Positions 1-5,657 of a stretch of DNA of 9,899 nt are shown in pieces. The stretch is from DATDOO01 sp035293245. GTDB lineage: Bacteria; Pseudomonadota; Gammaproteobacteria; Methylococcales; Methylococcaceae. The position numbers and the translations under genes are program-made. The notes under the pieces were generated by a model that saw only the letters and a list, made by a program, of their open reading frames with translations, made no database searches and was not told where the DNA came from. Numbering within the stretch: position 1 is the first letter of the stretch; each line of letters opens with the position of its first letter. The stretch lies in the NCBI GenBank assembly GCA_035293245.1, contig DATDOO010000090.1:1-9899 (forward strand), in the 5' to 3' direction.

Positions 1-141
1 ACGCTGCCCTTCGGGTGCCCTGCGCTTCTCGGAGAAAAGCGGGGTCGGCAGAAGGGCGATCCATCGCCCTCTGCCGACGCGCGGCATCCCTGCCGCGCCC
101 CTTCGGGCCTTTTCGCTTTTCTCCTGCGATGCTCGGCAGCG
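1..141. repeat. Nested inverted-repeat block at the left edge
   Basis: Several inverted repeats are stacked here. Bases 2-8 pair with 135-141 (CGCTGCC/GGCAGCG). Bases 31-41 pair with 114-124 (GGAGAAAAGCG and its exact reverse complement). Bases 44-60 pair with 63-78 (17 against 16 bases, one bulged A, 2-base loop). Bases 79-86 pair with 91-98 (GCGCGGCA, loop TCCC). The CCTTCGGG motif occurs twice. Together the block could fold into one branched structure. It starts 75 bases past the sqr stop, so it may also end the operon's transcript, although no T-run follows it on that strand. It looks like a dispersed intergenic repeat or MITE-like element. No coding sequence is supported, and it may extend beyond the window. 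Confidence 0.6.
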
Positions 142-215
142 CATAAGTCGCAGGGGGGCACATTCGGCGGCAAATTGGTACGAAGGGGGTGGCGGAGTGT
201 GACGGAAAATTAACG

Positions 216-1487
216 TCACCCCTTCAACCGCATAATCCCAAACATCTTCAGCGTAAGCCGCTCGTAAAATGGCTCGCTGATCCCTTTGCGCACCTTGCGC
301 ATGAAGTATTTCTCGTAAGCGATCTTGGCCAAGTGTACCCACTTGCCTTCCGACGACCACTGCACGTTGCGCGGCGGGATTTGCGGCATGGCCAGGAAGG
401 CGACGCCGGTGTCGCCGAAGTCTGCCAGGCACAGGGCGTTCCAGGTGCCTTTGTGGGTCGGTTGCTTGCCGTCCAGTTCGTCGCGGATGTTGTGCGCCGT
501 GGCGGTGACCATGGACTCGATCATGTAGCCGGTCTTGGGCACGCCGGTGGGGACCGGGGTCTGTTCCAGGGGCGGAATGGCGATGCACACGCCGACCGCG
601 TAAACGTTTTTGTAGGTCGGGTTGCGCTGGTGCTCGTCGACCAGGACGAAGCCGCGCGGGTTGACCAGCTTGTCGATGCCGAACAGCGCGTCCACGCCCT
701 TGAAGGCCGGCAGCATCATGCTGTGCCTGAAGGGCAATTCATGCTTCTTTTTCTCGGCGCCGGTTTCGTCCACTTCGGTGACGTACATTTTGCCGGCCTC
801 GATCCTGTCCACCCTGGCGTTGCAGATCCAGTTGATGTGCTTGTCGCGCATGGCGCTTTCCAGCAGGCCCTTGGTGTCGCCGACGCCGCCCAGTCCGAGG
901 TGGCCGATGTACGGCTCGGAAGTCACGTAGGTGATCTTTACCTTGTCGCGAATCTTGCGCTTTCTGAGGTCGGTTTCGGCGATGAACATGTATTCGTACG
1001 CCGGGCCGAAGCAGGACGCACCCTGCACGGCGCCGATGACGATGGGGCCGGGGTCTTTGACGAAACCGTCCCAGAATTCGCCCGATTCGCCGGCGTGGTC
1101 CACGTGGCATACCGACTGGGTATGGCCATGGGGACCCAGGCCCGGCACTTCCTCGAAGGCCAGCTTGGGGCCGGTGGCGATGACGAGGTAGTCGTAAGCG
1201 ACTTCCGATCCGTCCGCCAGTTCGACCTGGTTGCGTTCCGGATGGACGCGGGCGACCTTCTGCTGGATGAAGCCGATCTTTTTCTTCTTGAACACCGGAG
1301 CCAGTTCGACCTTGATGTCGGATGGCTTGCGCCAGTTCACGCCCACCCAGGGGTTGGACGGGACAAAGTGGAAGGTGGGGGTGTCGGCGATGACGACGAT
1401 CTCGTCCTGCTTGCGGGCCATTTCCTTCATTTCGAAGGCCATGGGGATGCCGCCGATGCCGGCGCCGATAATGACGATTTTTGCCAT
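216..1487 (-). CDS. sqr: Sulfide:quinone oxidoreductase (type I-like SQR)
   Basis: A flavoprotein that oxidises sulfide to sulfane sulfur at the membrane surface and reduces the quinone pool. The 423-residue product opens with the FAD-binding Rossmann motif IIGAGIGGIP (6-15). A second dinucleotide-fold motif, VIATGPK, is at 102-108, and a FAD-contact segment NVYAVGVC is at 294-301. Three cysteines fit the SQR redox set: C127 (SVCHVDHA), C159 (GASCFGPAYE) and C353 (ALCLADFG). Known type I enzymes have equivalents near 128, 160 and 356. The C-terminus (about 383-423) is basic and amphipathic (KWVHLAKIAYEKYFMRKVRK), as expected for monotopic membrane attachment. The start is supported by GGAG 8 bases upstream. 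It is the last gene of the cyd operon, 46 bases after the DUF2892 gene. Close flavocytochrome c relatives are excluded by the cysteine pattern. Confidence 0.92.
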   Translation of the reverse strand: MAKIVIIGAGIGGIPMAFEMKEMARKQDEIVVIADTPTFHFVPSNPWVGVNWRKPSDIKVELAPVFKKKKIGFIQQKVARVHPERNQVELADGSEVAYDYLVIATGPKLAFEEVPGLGPHGHTQSVCHVDHAGESGEFWDGFVKDPGPIVIGAVQGASCFGPAYEYMFIAETDLRKRKIRDKVKITYVTSEPYIGHLGLGGVGDTKGLLESAMRDKHINWICNARVDRIEAGKMYVTEVDETGAEKKKHELPFRHSMMLPAFKGVDALFGIDKLVNPRGFVLVDEHQRNPTYKNVYAVGVCIAIPPLEQTPVPTGVPKTGYMIESMVTATAHNIRDELDGKQPTHKGTWNALCLADFGDTGVAFLAMPQIPPRNVQWSSEGKWVHLAKIAYEKYFMRKVRKGISEPFYERLTLKMFGIMRLKG

Positions 1488-1533
1488 GTGAGTTCTCCAG
1501 TGGGGTGTAACGATAAGGGGATGAATCCGCGTG

Positions 1534-1758
1534 TCAAAGCCTGCCGTCGGGGCAGGTTTCCCGGACGCCCAGTTTTTTCAGGATGATTTCCAGCGGGCAG
1601 AACCGGGTAAATCCGCTCTGGAACAGGTTCGCTCCCACGAAGGCGGTGAACCATAGCCAGTGGACGCTGTGGAACAGGGGGCTGGCCTGCACGCCCAAGG
1701 CCAGGGAGAGCAGGACGAAAAAGCCGGCGACGATGCGGACGATGCGATGGGTGGTCAT
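1534..1758 (-). CDS. DUF2892 (YgaP-type) small inner-membrane protein
   Basis: A 74-residue protein with two hydrophobic stretches (about 7-24 and 33-48) joined by a short turn, followed by FCPLEIILKKLGV (53-65), the hallmark of the DUF2892 family. Family members are often found as the membrane part of YgaP-like rhodaneses or beside sulfide-oxidation genes, which fits its position directly before sqr. The molecular role is unknown. I chose the ATG at 1758 because AAGGAG lies 9 bases upstream. A second in-frame ATG at 1830 overlaps the cydX stop codon (ATGA) and would add 24 proline- and arginine-rich residues. That start would be translationally coupled to cydX, but it has no obvious need here. 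C54 and C69 flank the conserved tail. Confidence 0.8.
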   Translation of the reverse strand: MTTHRIVRIVAGFFVLLSLALGVQASPLFHSVHWLWFTAFVGANLFQSGFTRFCPLEIILKKLGVRETCPDGRL

Positions 1759-1826
1759 GGGGCTGGTCTCCTTGTTGCGGATAGGCAGGGGCGGCGATAG
1801 GGGGATGTTCGGTCGGCGAAACGGGG

Positions 1827-1976
1827 TCATGGGGCGCCCTCCTTTTTGCGCAGGTCGTCGCAGGACGGGTCGATGCCGTGGCTGTCGATGTCGCACACCG
1901 ACTCCAGCCACATGGCGTTGATGATGCCGAAGGCGGCGGCGAAACCGACGCCGAGTATCCAGGTGAAGTACCACAT
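1827..1976 (-). CDS. cydX: Cytochrome bd small subunit CydX
   Basis: A 49-residue single-span protein beginning MWYFTWILGVGFA, then AFGIINAMWLE (15-25), the diagnostic CydX pattern. In E. coli the 37-residue CydX packs against CydA and stabilises the hemes. Residues 1-23 form the membrane helix, and E25 occupies the usual conserved acidic position. The tail is longer than usual and contains two cysteines (C28, C39) in an acidic segment ending RKKEGAP, which I do not recognise from other CydX proteins. GGGAG lies 8 bases upstream of the ATG, and the gene begins 14 bases after cydB. Its stop overlaps an ATG in the frame of the next gene. Confidence 0.9.
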   Translation of the reverse strand: MWYFTWILGVGFAAAFGIINAMWLESVCDIDSHGIDPSCDDLRKKEGAP

Positions 1977-1990
1977 GAGGGTTCTCCCGA

Positions 1991-3130
1991 TCAGTAAAGG
2001 GTGTGGGTGTCTTGCAGGATCCGGGCTTCCGTCACCCTGCCCCAGATCACCTTGTAGACCCAGCGCGTGTATAGCAGCACGATGGGCAGGAACACCACGG
2101 TGATCCAGAACGACAGCAGCAAATTGGCGTGGCTGGCGCTGGCGTCCCACAGGGTCAGGCTGGAGCGGGGATCGGTGGAGGAGATCAGCAGGAAGGGGAA
2201 CAGGCCGAATCCCAGGGTGAACAGGGTGCCGGCGATGCCGAGGGAGCTGCTCAGGAACGCCGCGCCCGCCCAGTCCCGCCCCGCCTGCCAGGCGGCGAGT
2301 GCCAGGCCGCCGAAGGCCAGCAGCGGCGCGGCCAGCATCCAGGGATGGCTGAGGAAATGCTGCGCCCAACTGCCCGCCGCCGCTTGCACGGTCTTGTTCA
2401 GGGGATTGGAAGGAGCCAGGGGGCCGGCCATGGCGGTGATTTCGGGACGCTCCATGCCGATCATGATCCACAGGGCCGTAAAGGCCAGGGTGGCCAGCAG
2501 AACCGGGCCGAGCAGGCGCAGCGTACCCTGCGCGCGGCGGCGGAGCACGTCTTCGGTGCGCCATTGCAGGAAGATGGCGCCGTGAAACGCGCACATCAAG
2601 AGGCCGATGACGCCGCACAACAGGGCGAAGGGACTCAGCAAGGCCCAGAACGAACCGGTGTAGAAGGAGCGCAGGTCCGCATCCAGATGGAACGGCAGGC
2701 CGACGATCAGGTTGCCCACCAGCACGCCCAGCAGGACGGGCGGCAGCGCCCCGCCCAGGAACAGGCCCCAGTCCCAGGCGTTGCGCCAGGCCGGGTTTTC
2801 CAGCTTGCTGCGGTAGTCGAAGCCGACGGGACGGAAGAACAAGGCGAACAGCACCAGCAGCATGGCCGCGTACAAGCCCGAGAACAGGGTGGCGTAAACC
2901 GGCGGCCAGACCGCGAAGATGGCCCCGCCCAGCAGGATCAGCCACACCTGATTACCCTCCCAGGTGGGGCCCACGGTGTTGATGACGACGCGCCGCTCCG
3001 TGTCGCTGCGCCCCAGGAAGGGCAGCAGGGCGCCGATGCCGAAGTCGAAGCCTTCGGTCACGGCGAAGCCGACGGCCACGGTGCCGATGAACAGCCACCA
3101 GATCAGGCGTATGGTTTCGTAGTCGAACAT
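1991..3130 (-). CDS. cydB: Cytochrome bd quinol oxidase subunit II, CydB
   Basis: The second large subunit of the bd-type terminal oxidase, an integral membrane partner of CydA. The product is 379 residues, the same length as E. coli CydB, and appears complete. It opens with MFDYETIRLIWWLFIG, keeps GFAVTEGFDFGIG (21-33), RSDTERRVVINTVGPTWEGNQVWL (from 41), LFFRPVGFDYRSKLE, ASNPLNK-like SNPLNKTV, and the C-terminal pattern ending DTHTLY. Eight to nine hydrophobic segments are evident. Two acidic positions that are Asp in E. coli are Glu here (E26 and E58), a conservative change seen in other lineages. GAGGA precedes the ATG. It normally follows cydA directly, but here a small secreted-protein gene separates them. 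It is intact although its CydA partner is not. Confidence 0.96.
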   Translation of the reverse strand: MFDYETIRLIWWLFIGTVAVGFAVTEGFDFGIGALLPFLGRSDTERRVVINTVGPTWEGNQVWLILLGGAIFAVWPPVYATLFSGLYAAMLLVLFALFFRPVGFDYRSKLENPAWRNAWDWGLFLGGALPPVLLGVLVGNLIVGLPFHLDADLRSFYTGSFWALLSPFALLCGVIGLLMCAFHGAIFLQWRTEDVLRRRAQGTLRLLGPVLLATLAFTALWIMIGMERPEITAMAGPLAPSNPLNKTVQAAAGSWAQHFLSHPWMLAAPLLAFGGLALAAWQAGRDWAGAAFLSSSLGIAGTLFTLGFGLFPFLLISSTDPRSSLTLWDASASHANLLLSFWITVVFLPIVLLYTRWVYKVIWGRVTEARILQDTHTLY

Positions 3131-3160
3131 GGTCTTGTCCTCGTCAGTCTGAATGCCCGT

Positions 3161-3661
3161 TCAGGGATGATGTCCCCGGTGGCCGCCGACGGCGTGGCGG
3201 GCGTGATCGCTCAGTTGGGCGTCGAAAAAGCGGTGGATCGCCTCGACCAGTGCGGGCTGCTCGCTCGCATAGGCGATCTGTGCGCCGTTCGGCAATTCCC
3301 GGTATTCGAAGCGCACCTGTTGTGCCCCGGCCCGCAATTCGGCGAGGCCGGGCATGGCCTCGCCGTGGATGCGGGCGGGTCCGGCAAAGTCGCCCCGGGC
3401 GAAGCGCGCGGCGATTTGCGACAGATGTTCCCGGATCGGCCGGATCTGGGTGAGGTCGCCGCCGTCCTTGGCCAGGACCTGCTGCAGGCCGCCGCTGTCG
3501 GTCTTGTCGAAGACGTGCAGGGTCTTCTCCAGATCGAACGGCATGACCTCGGCTCCGCGTGCCGCGACCTCGTCCAGGCGGGCAGGGCTGGCGGATGCCT
3601 CGGCCCTGGCGGCGGCAACCGCCGCCAGAAGCATGGGCACAATCGACAATCGCTTATTCAT
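3161..3661 (-). CDS. Small secreted histidine-containing protein in the cyd operon
   Basis: A 166-residue protein with a signal peptide at about 1-24 (MNKR, then a hydrophobic core, AAARAEA cleavage area), so it should be periplasmic. The mature part has a conserved-looking core: MPFDLEKTLHVFDKT (40-54), PARIHGEAMPGL (95-106), HRFFDAQLSDHARHA (143-157), and a His-rich tail (H161, H164, H165). I recognise a family of similar proteins that databases sometimes label aspartate carbamoyltransferase. Nothing of that enzyme is visible here, so I regard that label as wrong. Regularly placed histidines (49, 79, 99, 143, 153, 156) make metal or heme binding conceivable, but this is inference. AAGGAG overlaps the cydA stop, giving tight coupling, and it lies 30 bases before cydB. 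Confidence 0.75.
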   Translation of the reverse strand: MNKRLSIVPMLLAAVAAARAEASASPARLDEVAARGAEVMPFDLEKTLHVFDKTDSGGLQQVLAKDGGDLTQIRPIREHLSQIAARFARGDFAGPARIHGEAMPGLAELRAGAQQVRFEYRELPNGAQIAYASEQPALVEAIHRFFDAQLSDHARHAVGGHRGHHP

Positions 3662-3673
3662 GGGAATGCTCCT

Positions 3674-4246
3674 TCAGGGCCGGGTAACGGCCTGCCGTTC
3701 ATGGCAGTAGCGGCCCGTATGCAGGCTGCTCGGTCCGAGGCGCACGTACTTGACCATCAGGTACAGCTCGATGATCAACAGCACCGTATAGAAGAAGGCG
3801 AAGCCGGACAGGCTGAACCGGAGCTGCTCGCTGCTCAGGCTGGACACGCTTAGGTGGGTGGGCAGCACGCCGGAGATGGTCCAGGGCTGGCGGCTGTATT
3901 CCGCCACGAACCAGCCGGTTTCCGCCGCGATCCAGGGCAGGGGGATGGACCAGAAGGCCAGCTTGAGCAGCCAGCGCTTCTGGTCGGCGACCCGGGTCGC
4001 GCAGGTGCCGAACTGGAATTCCAGGGTCAGGCCGGTGGTCACGCCCATGGCGAAGTTGATGCCGAACAGCTTGCCCCAGAACTGGGTCATGTCCTTGTAA
4101 ACCTGCTTGCCGGTCATCACGTACACCGATTCCATGATGCCGAGCAGGAAGGTCATCCCCAGGGTGAGGGGAACGAACAGGAAGTGGTAAAGAGCGGTCA
4201 GGCCGAATTGCAGCCGGGACAGCGCGACGATGTCGTCACCGGACAT
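3674..4246 (-). CDS. cydA: Internally deleted cytochrome bd subunit I (CydA)
   Basis: CydA is normally about 520 residues with nine helices, three hemes and a quinol-oxidising Q-loop. This open frame has only 190. Residues 1-81 match the canonical N-terminus (SRLQFGLTALYHFLFVP, GKLFGINFAMGV, LEFQFGT). Residues 84-180 match the canonical C-terminus (IPLPWIAAETGWF, EYSRQPW, LGPSSLHTGRY). About 331 residues between them are absent, equivalent to roughly E. coli 80-410. H21 (E. coli H19) and E116 (E445) remain. The E. coli H186, M393, E99 and E107 equivalents and the Q-loop are lost, along with helices 3-7. No stop or frame change marks the join (codon 81/82, near 4003). AGGAGG and an 11-base overlap with cydP support the start. 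A functional oxidase seems unlikely. A misassembly or cloning artefact must be excluded. Confidence 0.9.
   Translation of the reverse strand: MSGDDIVALSRLQFGLTALYHFLFVPLTLGMTFLLGIMESVYVMTGKQVYKDMTQFWGKLFGINFAMGVTTGLTLEFQFGTCATRVADQKRWLLKLAFWSIPLPWIAAETGWFVAEYSRQPWTISGVLPTHLSVSSLSSEQLRFSLSGFAFFYTVLLIIELYLMVKYVRLGPSSLHTGRYCHERQAVTRP
3987..4000. repeat. 14-bp perfect palindrome at the cydA deletion junction
   Basis: GCGACCCGGGTCGC reads the same on both strands and lies 3-4 bases from the join between the N- and C-terminal parts of the shortened cydA. Such self-complementary DNA can promote replication slippage or strand-switch deletion. It can also cause sequencing or assembly loss. It encodes the non-canonical residues TRVAD just after the join. 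Confidence 0.7.
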
Positions 4247-4499
4247 GGGGAGCCTCCTGATGGTTCGATGGAGATGAAAGCGCGACGTCCGGCGTGGCCT
4301 GCGCCATCGCCGGGGAAGAGGGCAGCGCAAACCGTTCCGCAACGTCCGGTCTGGCCGCCGGACGCTCGCCGTTCCAGCGGAAAATCAGCGCCCACAACCC
4401 CAGCAGCAAAATTGCCTTCAGCAACAGCGCCGCCGCGATTTCCCGGCGCAATTCCCCTGCTCTCGGCAGAAACGTGCTTGCTTTGGAGGTAAGGATCAT
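4236..4499 (-). CDS. cydP: Putative cytochrome bd small subunit CydP
   Basis: An 87-residue protein with one transmembrane helix (about 22-40: AAALLLKAILLLGLWALIF) preceded by LRRE (17-20) and followed by RWNGER. This basic-helix-basic pattern, with a Lys inside the helix, matches small proteins encoded just upstream of cydA in many proteobacteria, called CydP. Their role in bd oxidase is inferred from position. The tail (about 46-87) is Pro/Ala/Ser-rich and longer than in typical members, and may be cytoplasmic or periplasmic linker. The ATG is preceded by a weak GGAAAAAG site and lies 13 bases after the permease stop. The last 11 bases overlap the cydA start, which suggests translational coupling. 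Identification is moderate because such short proteins diverge quickly. Confidence 0.72.
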   Translation of the reverse strand: MILTSKASTFLPRAGELRREIAAALLLKAILLLGLWALIFRWNGERPAARPDVAERFALPSSPAMAQATPDVALSSPSNHQEAPHVR

Positions 4500-4512
4500 G
4501 GTCTTTTTCCAG

Positions 4513-5439
4513 TCAGCGGCGCCGCTCGTTGCCGGAGCCGGAGTCCTGTGCATCGTGCCGATGAATCCAGGCGCCGATACGGCAGAAGAGCAGGGCGGCG
4601 GCCAAGGCCGCCATGCCCAGGACAAACTCCAGGTGTCTTTGCAGCGTGTCCACGACATCGGCCAGAAGTTGTGCGGTGAGGGACCGATAGAGCACGTAAC
4701 TCGCCACCGACACCACGAGGAAGCCGAAAGCCCGGCGCAGCGGGTTTGCGCCGATCCGGGGGGACAGCCAGGCGCCCATGACGCTGCCGGCGATGGTTCC
4801 GGCAGTGACGATCGCGGTGAGCGAAAGATCGATCGGCACATGGCTGGCGTAGCCGCCCAAGCCGGCCGCCGCGTTCATGGCCACCACCAGCAGGGAAGTG
4901 CCCACCGCCGCCCGCAGGGGCAGTCCCACCAGCAGGGTCAGGGCGGGAACGATGAGAAACCCGCCGCCGACGCCGACCAGGCCGGTCAGTCCGCCCACGA
5001 AGAAGCCGTCGAACAGGACGCGCCGGTAAGGGACTTCGGCGGGACAGATTGCTTCCTGTTCTTCCGGCGCGGAACGGTGAATTTCGGCGTCGCGGCTACG
5101 CAACATGGCGATGCCGGTAAGGAGGGTGACCAAGCCGAACAGCGCCATCAGGACATCGCCCGAGAAATAAGCCGCCGCTCTCCCGCCGCCGAAAGCGCCC
5201 GCCATGCCGGACAAGCCGAAAAACAGCCCGCTTTTCCAGCACACGTGGTGTTTCAAGGCGTGCTGGACGATGGCCATCAGGCTGGAAATGCCCACGACCA
5301 CGAAGGAGGTCACGATGGCGGTCTTGGGTTCCACGCTCAGGACATACACCAGCATCGGCACGGTCAGGATCGACCCGCCGCCGCCCAGCAGGCCCAGGAG
5401 GAGGCCGATGAGGATGGAGAGTCCCAGCGTGAGAATCAT
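4513..5439 (-). CDS. TauE/SafE-family membrane permease
   Basis: A 308-residue inner-membrane protein of the family that exports sulfite, sulfoacetate or other small anions. The family's duplicated motif is visible twice: GLLGGGGSILTVPML (16-30) and GLVGVGGGFLIVPAL (153-167). Seven or eight hydrophobic segments fill the remainder, split by a charged cytoplasmic loop (about 114-140). After the usual last helix there is an extra helix (about 270-289) ending in a basic, hydrophilic tail. It is the first gene of the operon, with AGGAAG before the ATG and a leader of about 40 bases from the predicted start point. In an operon with sqr, export of sulfite or thiosulfate-type products is plausible, though the substrate cannot be read from sequence. 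Confidence 0.88.
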   Translation of the reverse strand: MILTLGLSILIGLLLGLLGGGGSILTVPMLVYVLSVEPKTAIVTSFVVVGISSLMAIVQHALKHHVCWKSGLFFGLSGMAGAFGGGRAAAYFSGDVLMALFGLVTLLTGIAMLRSRDAEIHRSAPEEQEAICPAEVPYRRVLFDGFFVGGLTGLVGVGGGFLIVPALTLLVGLPLRAAVGTSLLVVAMNAAAGLGGYASHVPIDLSLTAIVTAGTIAGSVMGAWLSPRIGANPLRRAFGFLVVSVASYVLYRSLTAQLLADVVDTLQRHLEFVLGMAALAAALLFCRIGAWIHRHDAQDSGSGNERRR

Positions 5440-5466
5440 GATGCGTGGCTTCCTGAAGCGGCAGGC

Positions 5467-5495
5467 ATTAGCAAACGATAATGTGCTAATAGCAC
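5467..5495. promoter_or_regulatory. Overlapping dyads at the operon start point
   Basis: GTGCTA-A-TAGCAC (5483-5495) is a perfect 13-base odd palindrome. Its left part also pairs with ATTAGCA at 5467-5473, giving ATTAGCA-N10-TGCTAAT (5467-5490). The first dyad overlaps the -12 GC of the sigma-54 promoter, and the second spans the predicted start point. A bound protein would therefore block transcription. The dyads could instead form a small leader hairpin. The binding protein is unknown. Confidence 0.45.
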
Positions 5496-5506
5496 AGACC
5501 TTGCCA
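5491..5506 (-). promoter_or_regulatory. Sigma-54 (-24/-12) promoter of the cyd-sqr operon
   Basis: On the minus strand this reads TGGCAAGGTCTGTGCT against the consensus TGGCACG-N4-TTGCW. The invariant GG and GC doublets are present with the required 10-base spacing. There are two mismatches, C to A and T to G. Transcription would start near 5480, about 40 bases before the permease ATG. The sigma-54 activator gene lies divergently next to it. Confidence 0.65.
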
Positions 5507-5529
5507 AGGCAGTTCCGATGGCTATGTCC

Positions 5530-5542
5530 AATTAACCTGTTG
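5530..5542 (+). promoter_or_regulatory. IHF-like binding site
   Basis: AATTAACCTGTTG matches the IHF consensus WATCAA-N4-TTR at all but one fixed position. It lies in the only AT-rich part of the intergenic region, between the enhancer dyads and the sigma-54 promoter, centred about 56 bases upstream of the predicted start. That is where IHF bends DNA in many sigma-54 systems. Confidence 0.45.
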
Positions 5543-5580
5543 TTATATATAGCAGTGCAAATTCAGTTCTGCCGGGCGGG

Positions 5581-5597
5581 CGTTTCATGGTGAAACG
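5581..5597. promoter_or_regulatory. Enhancer (UAS) dyad 1
   Basis: CGTTTCA-TGG-TGAAACG is a perfect inverted repeat with 7-base arms. Its core, GTTTCA-N3-TGAAAC, recurs 40 bases to the right. Its centre is about 109 bases upstream of the predicted operon start, a typical enhancer distance for a sigma-54 activator. Confidence 0.68.
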
Positions 5598-5621
5598 TTG
5601 CAACAAATGCGCTACGCTGGT

Positions 5622-5636
5622 GTTTCATTGTGAAAC
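5622..5636. promoter_or_regulatory. Enhancer (UAS) dyad 2
   Basis: GTTTCA-TTG-TGAAAC is the second copy of the dyad, with perfect 6-base arms. It lies exactly 40 bases (about four helical turns) from copy 1, so both face the same side of the helix. It ends 21 bases before the regulator's ATG, so binding could also repress the regulator's own gene. Confidence 0.68.
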
Positions 5637-5657
5637 TGATCTGCAACGCGGCATCCC

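Noticed and set aside
189..1586. 465-codon open frame on the plus strand
   Set aside because: It is antisense to sqr, is His/Val/Asp-rich with no motif, and is an overlapping shadow of a convincing flavoprotein.
1758..1830. Longer DUF2892 protein from the ATG overlapping the cydX stop
   Set aside because: It adds an unconserved Pro/Arg-rich stretch. The ATG at 1758 has a strong AAGGAG, although coupling at 1830 cannot be fully excluded.
3161..3661. Aspartate carbamoyltransferase
   Set aside because: The small size, signal peptide and absence of carbamoyl-phosphate or aspartate-binding motifs rule it out.
2129..3853. 574-codon open frame on the plus strand
   Set aside because: It lies antisense across cydB, the secreted-protein gene and cydA, whose proteins are clearly recognisable. 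Its translation is low-complexity Gln/Gly/Ala/Glu, typical of a GC-driven shadow.
4294..5481. 395-codon plus-strand open frame
   Set aside because: It is antisense to the TauE-like and cydP genes. Its composition is shadow-like with no domain.
5467..5490. Second sigma-54 element on the minus strand (GCAC...TTGC)
   Set aside because: The spacing between the doublets is 13 bases, not 10.
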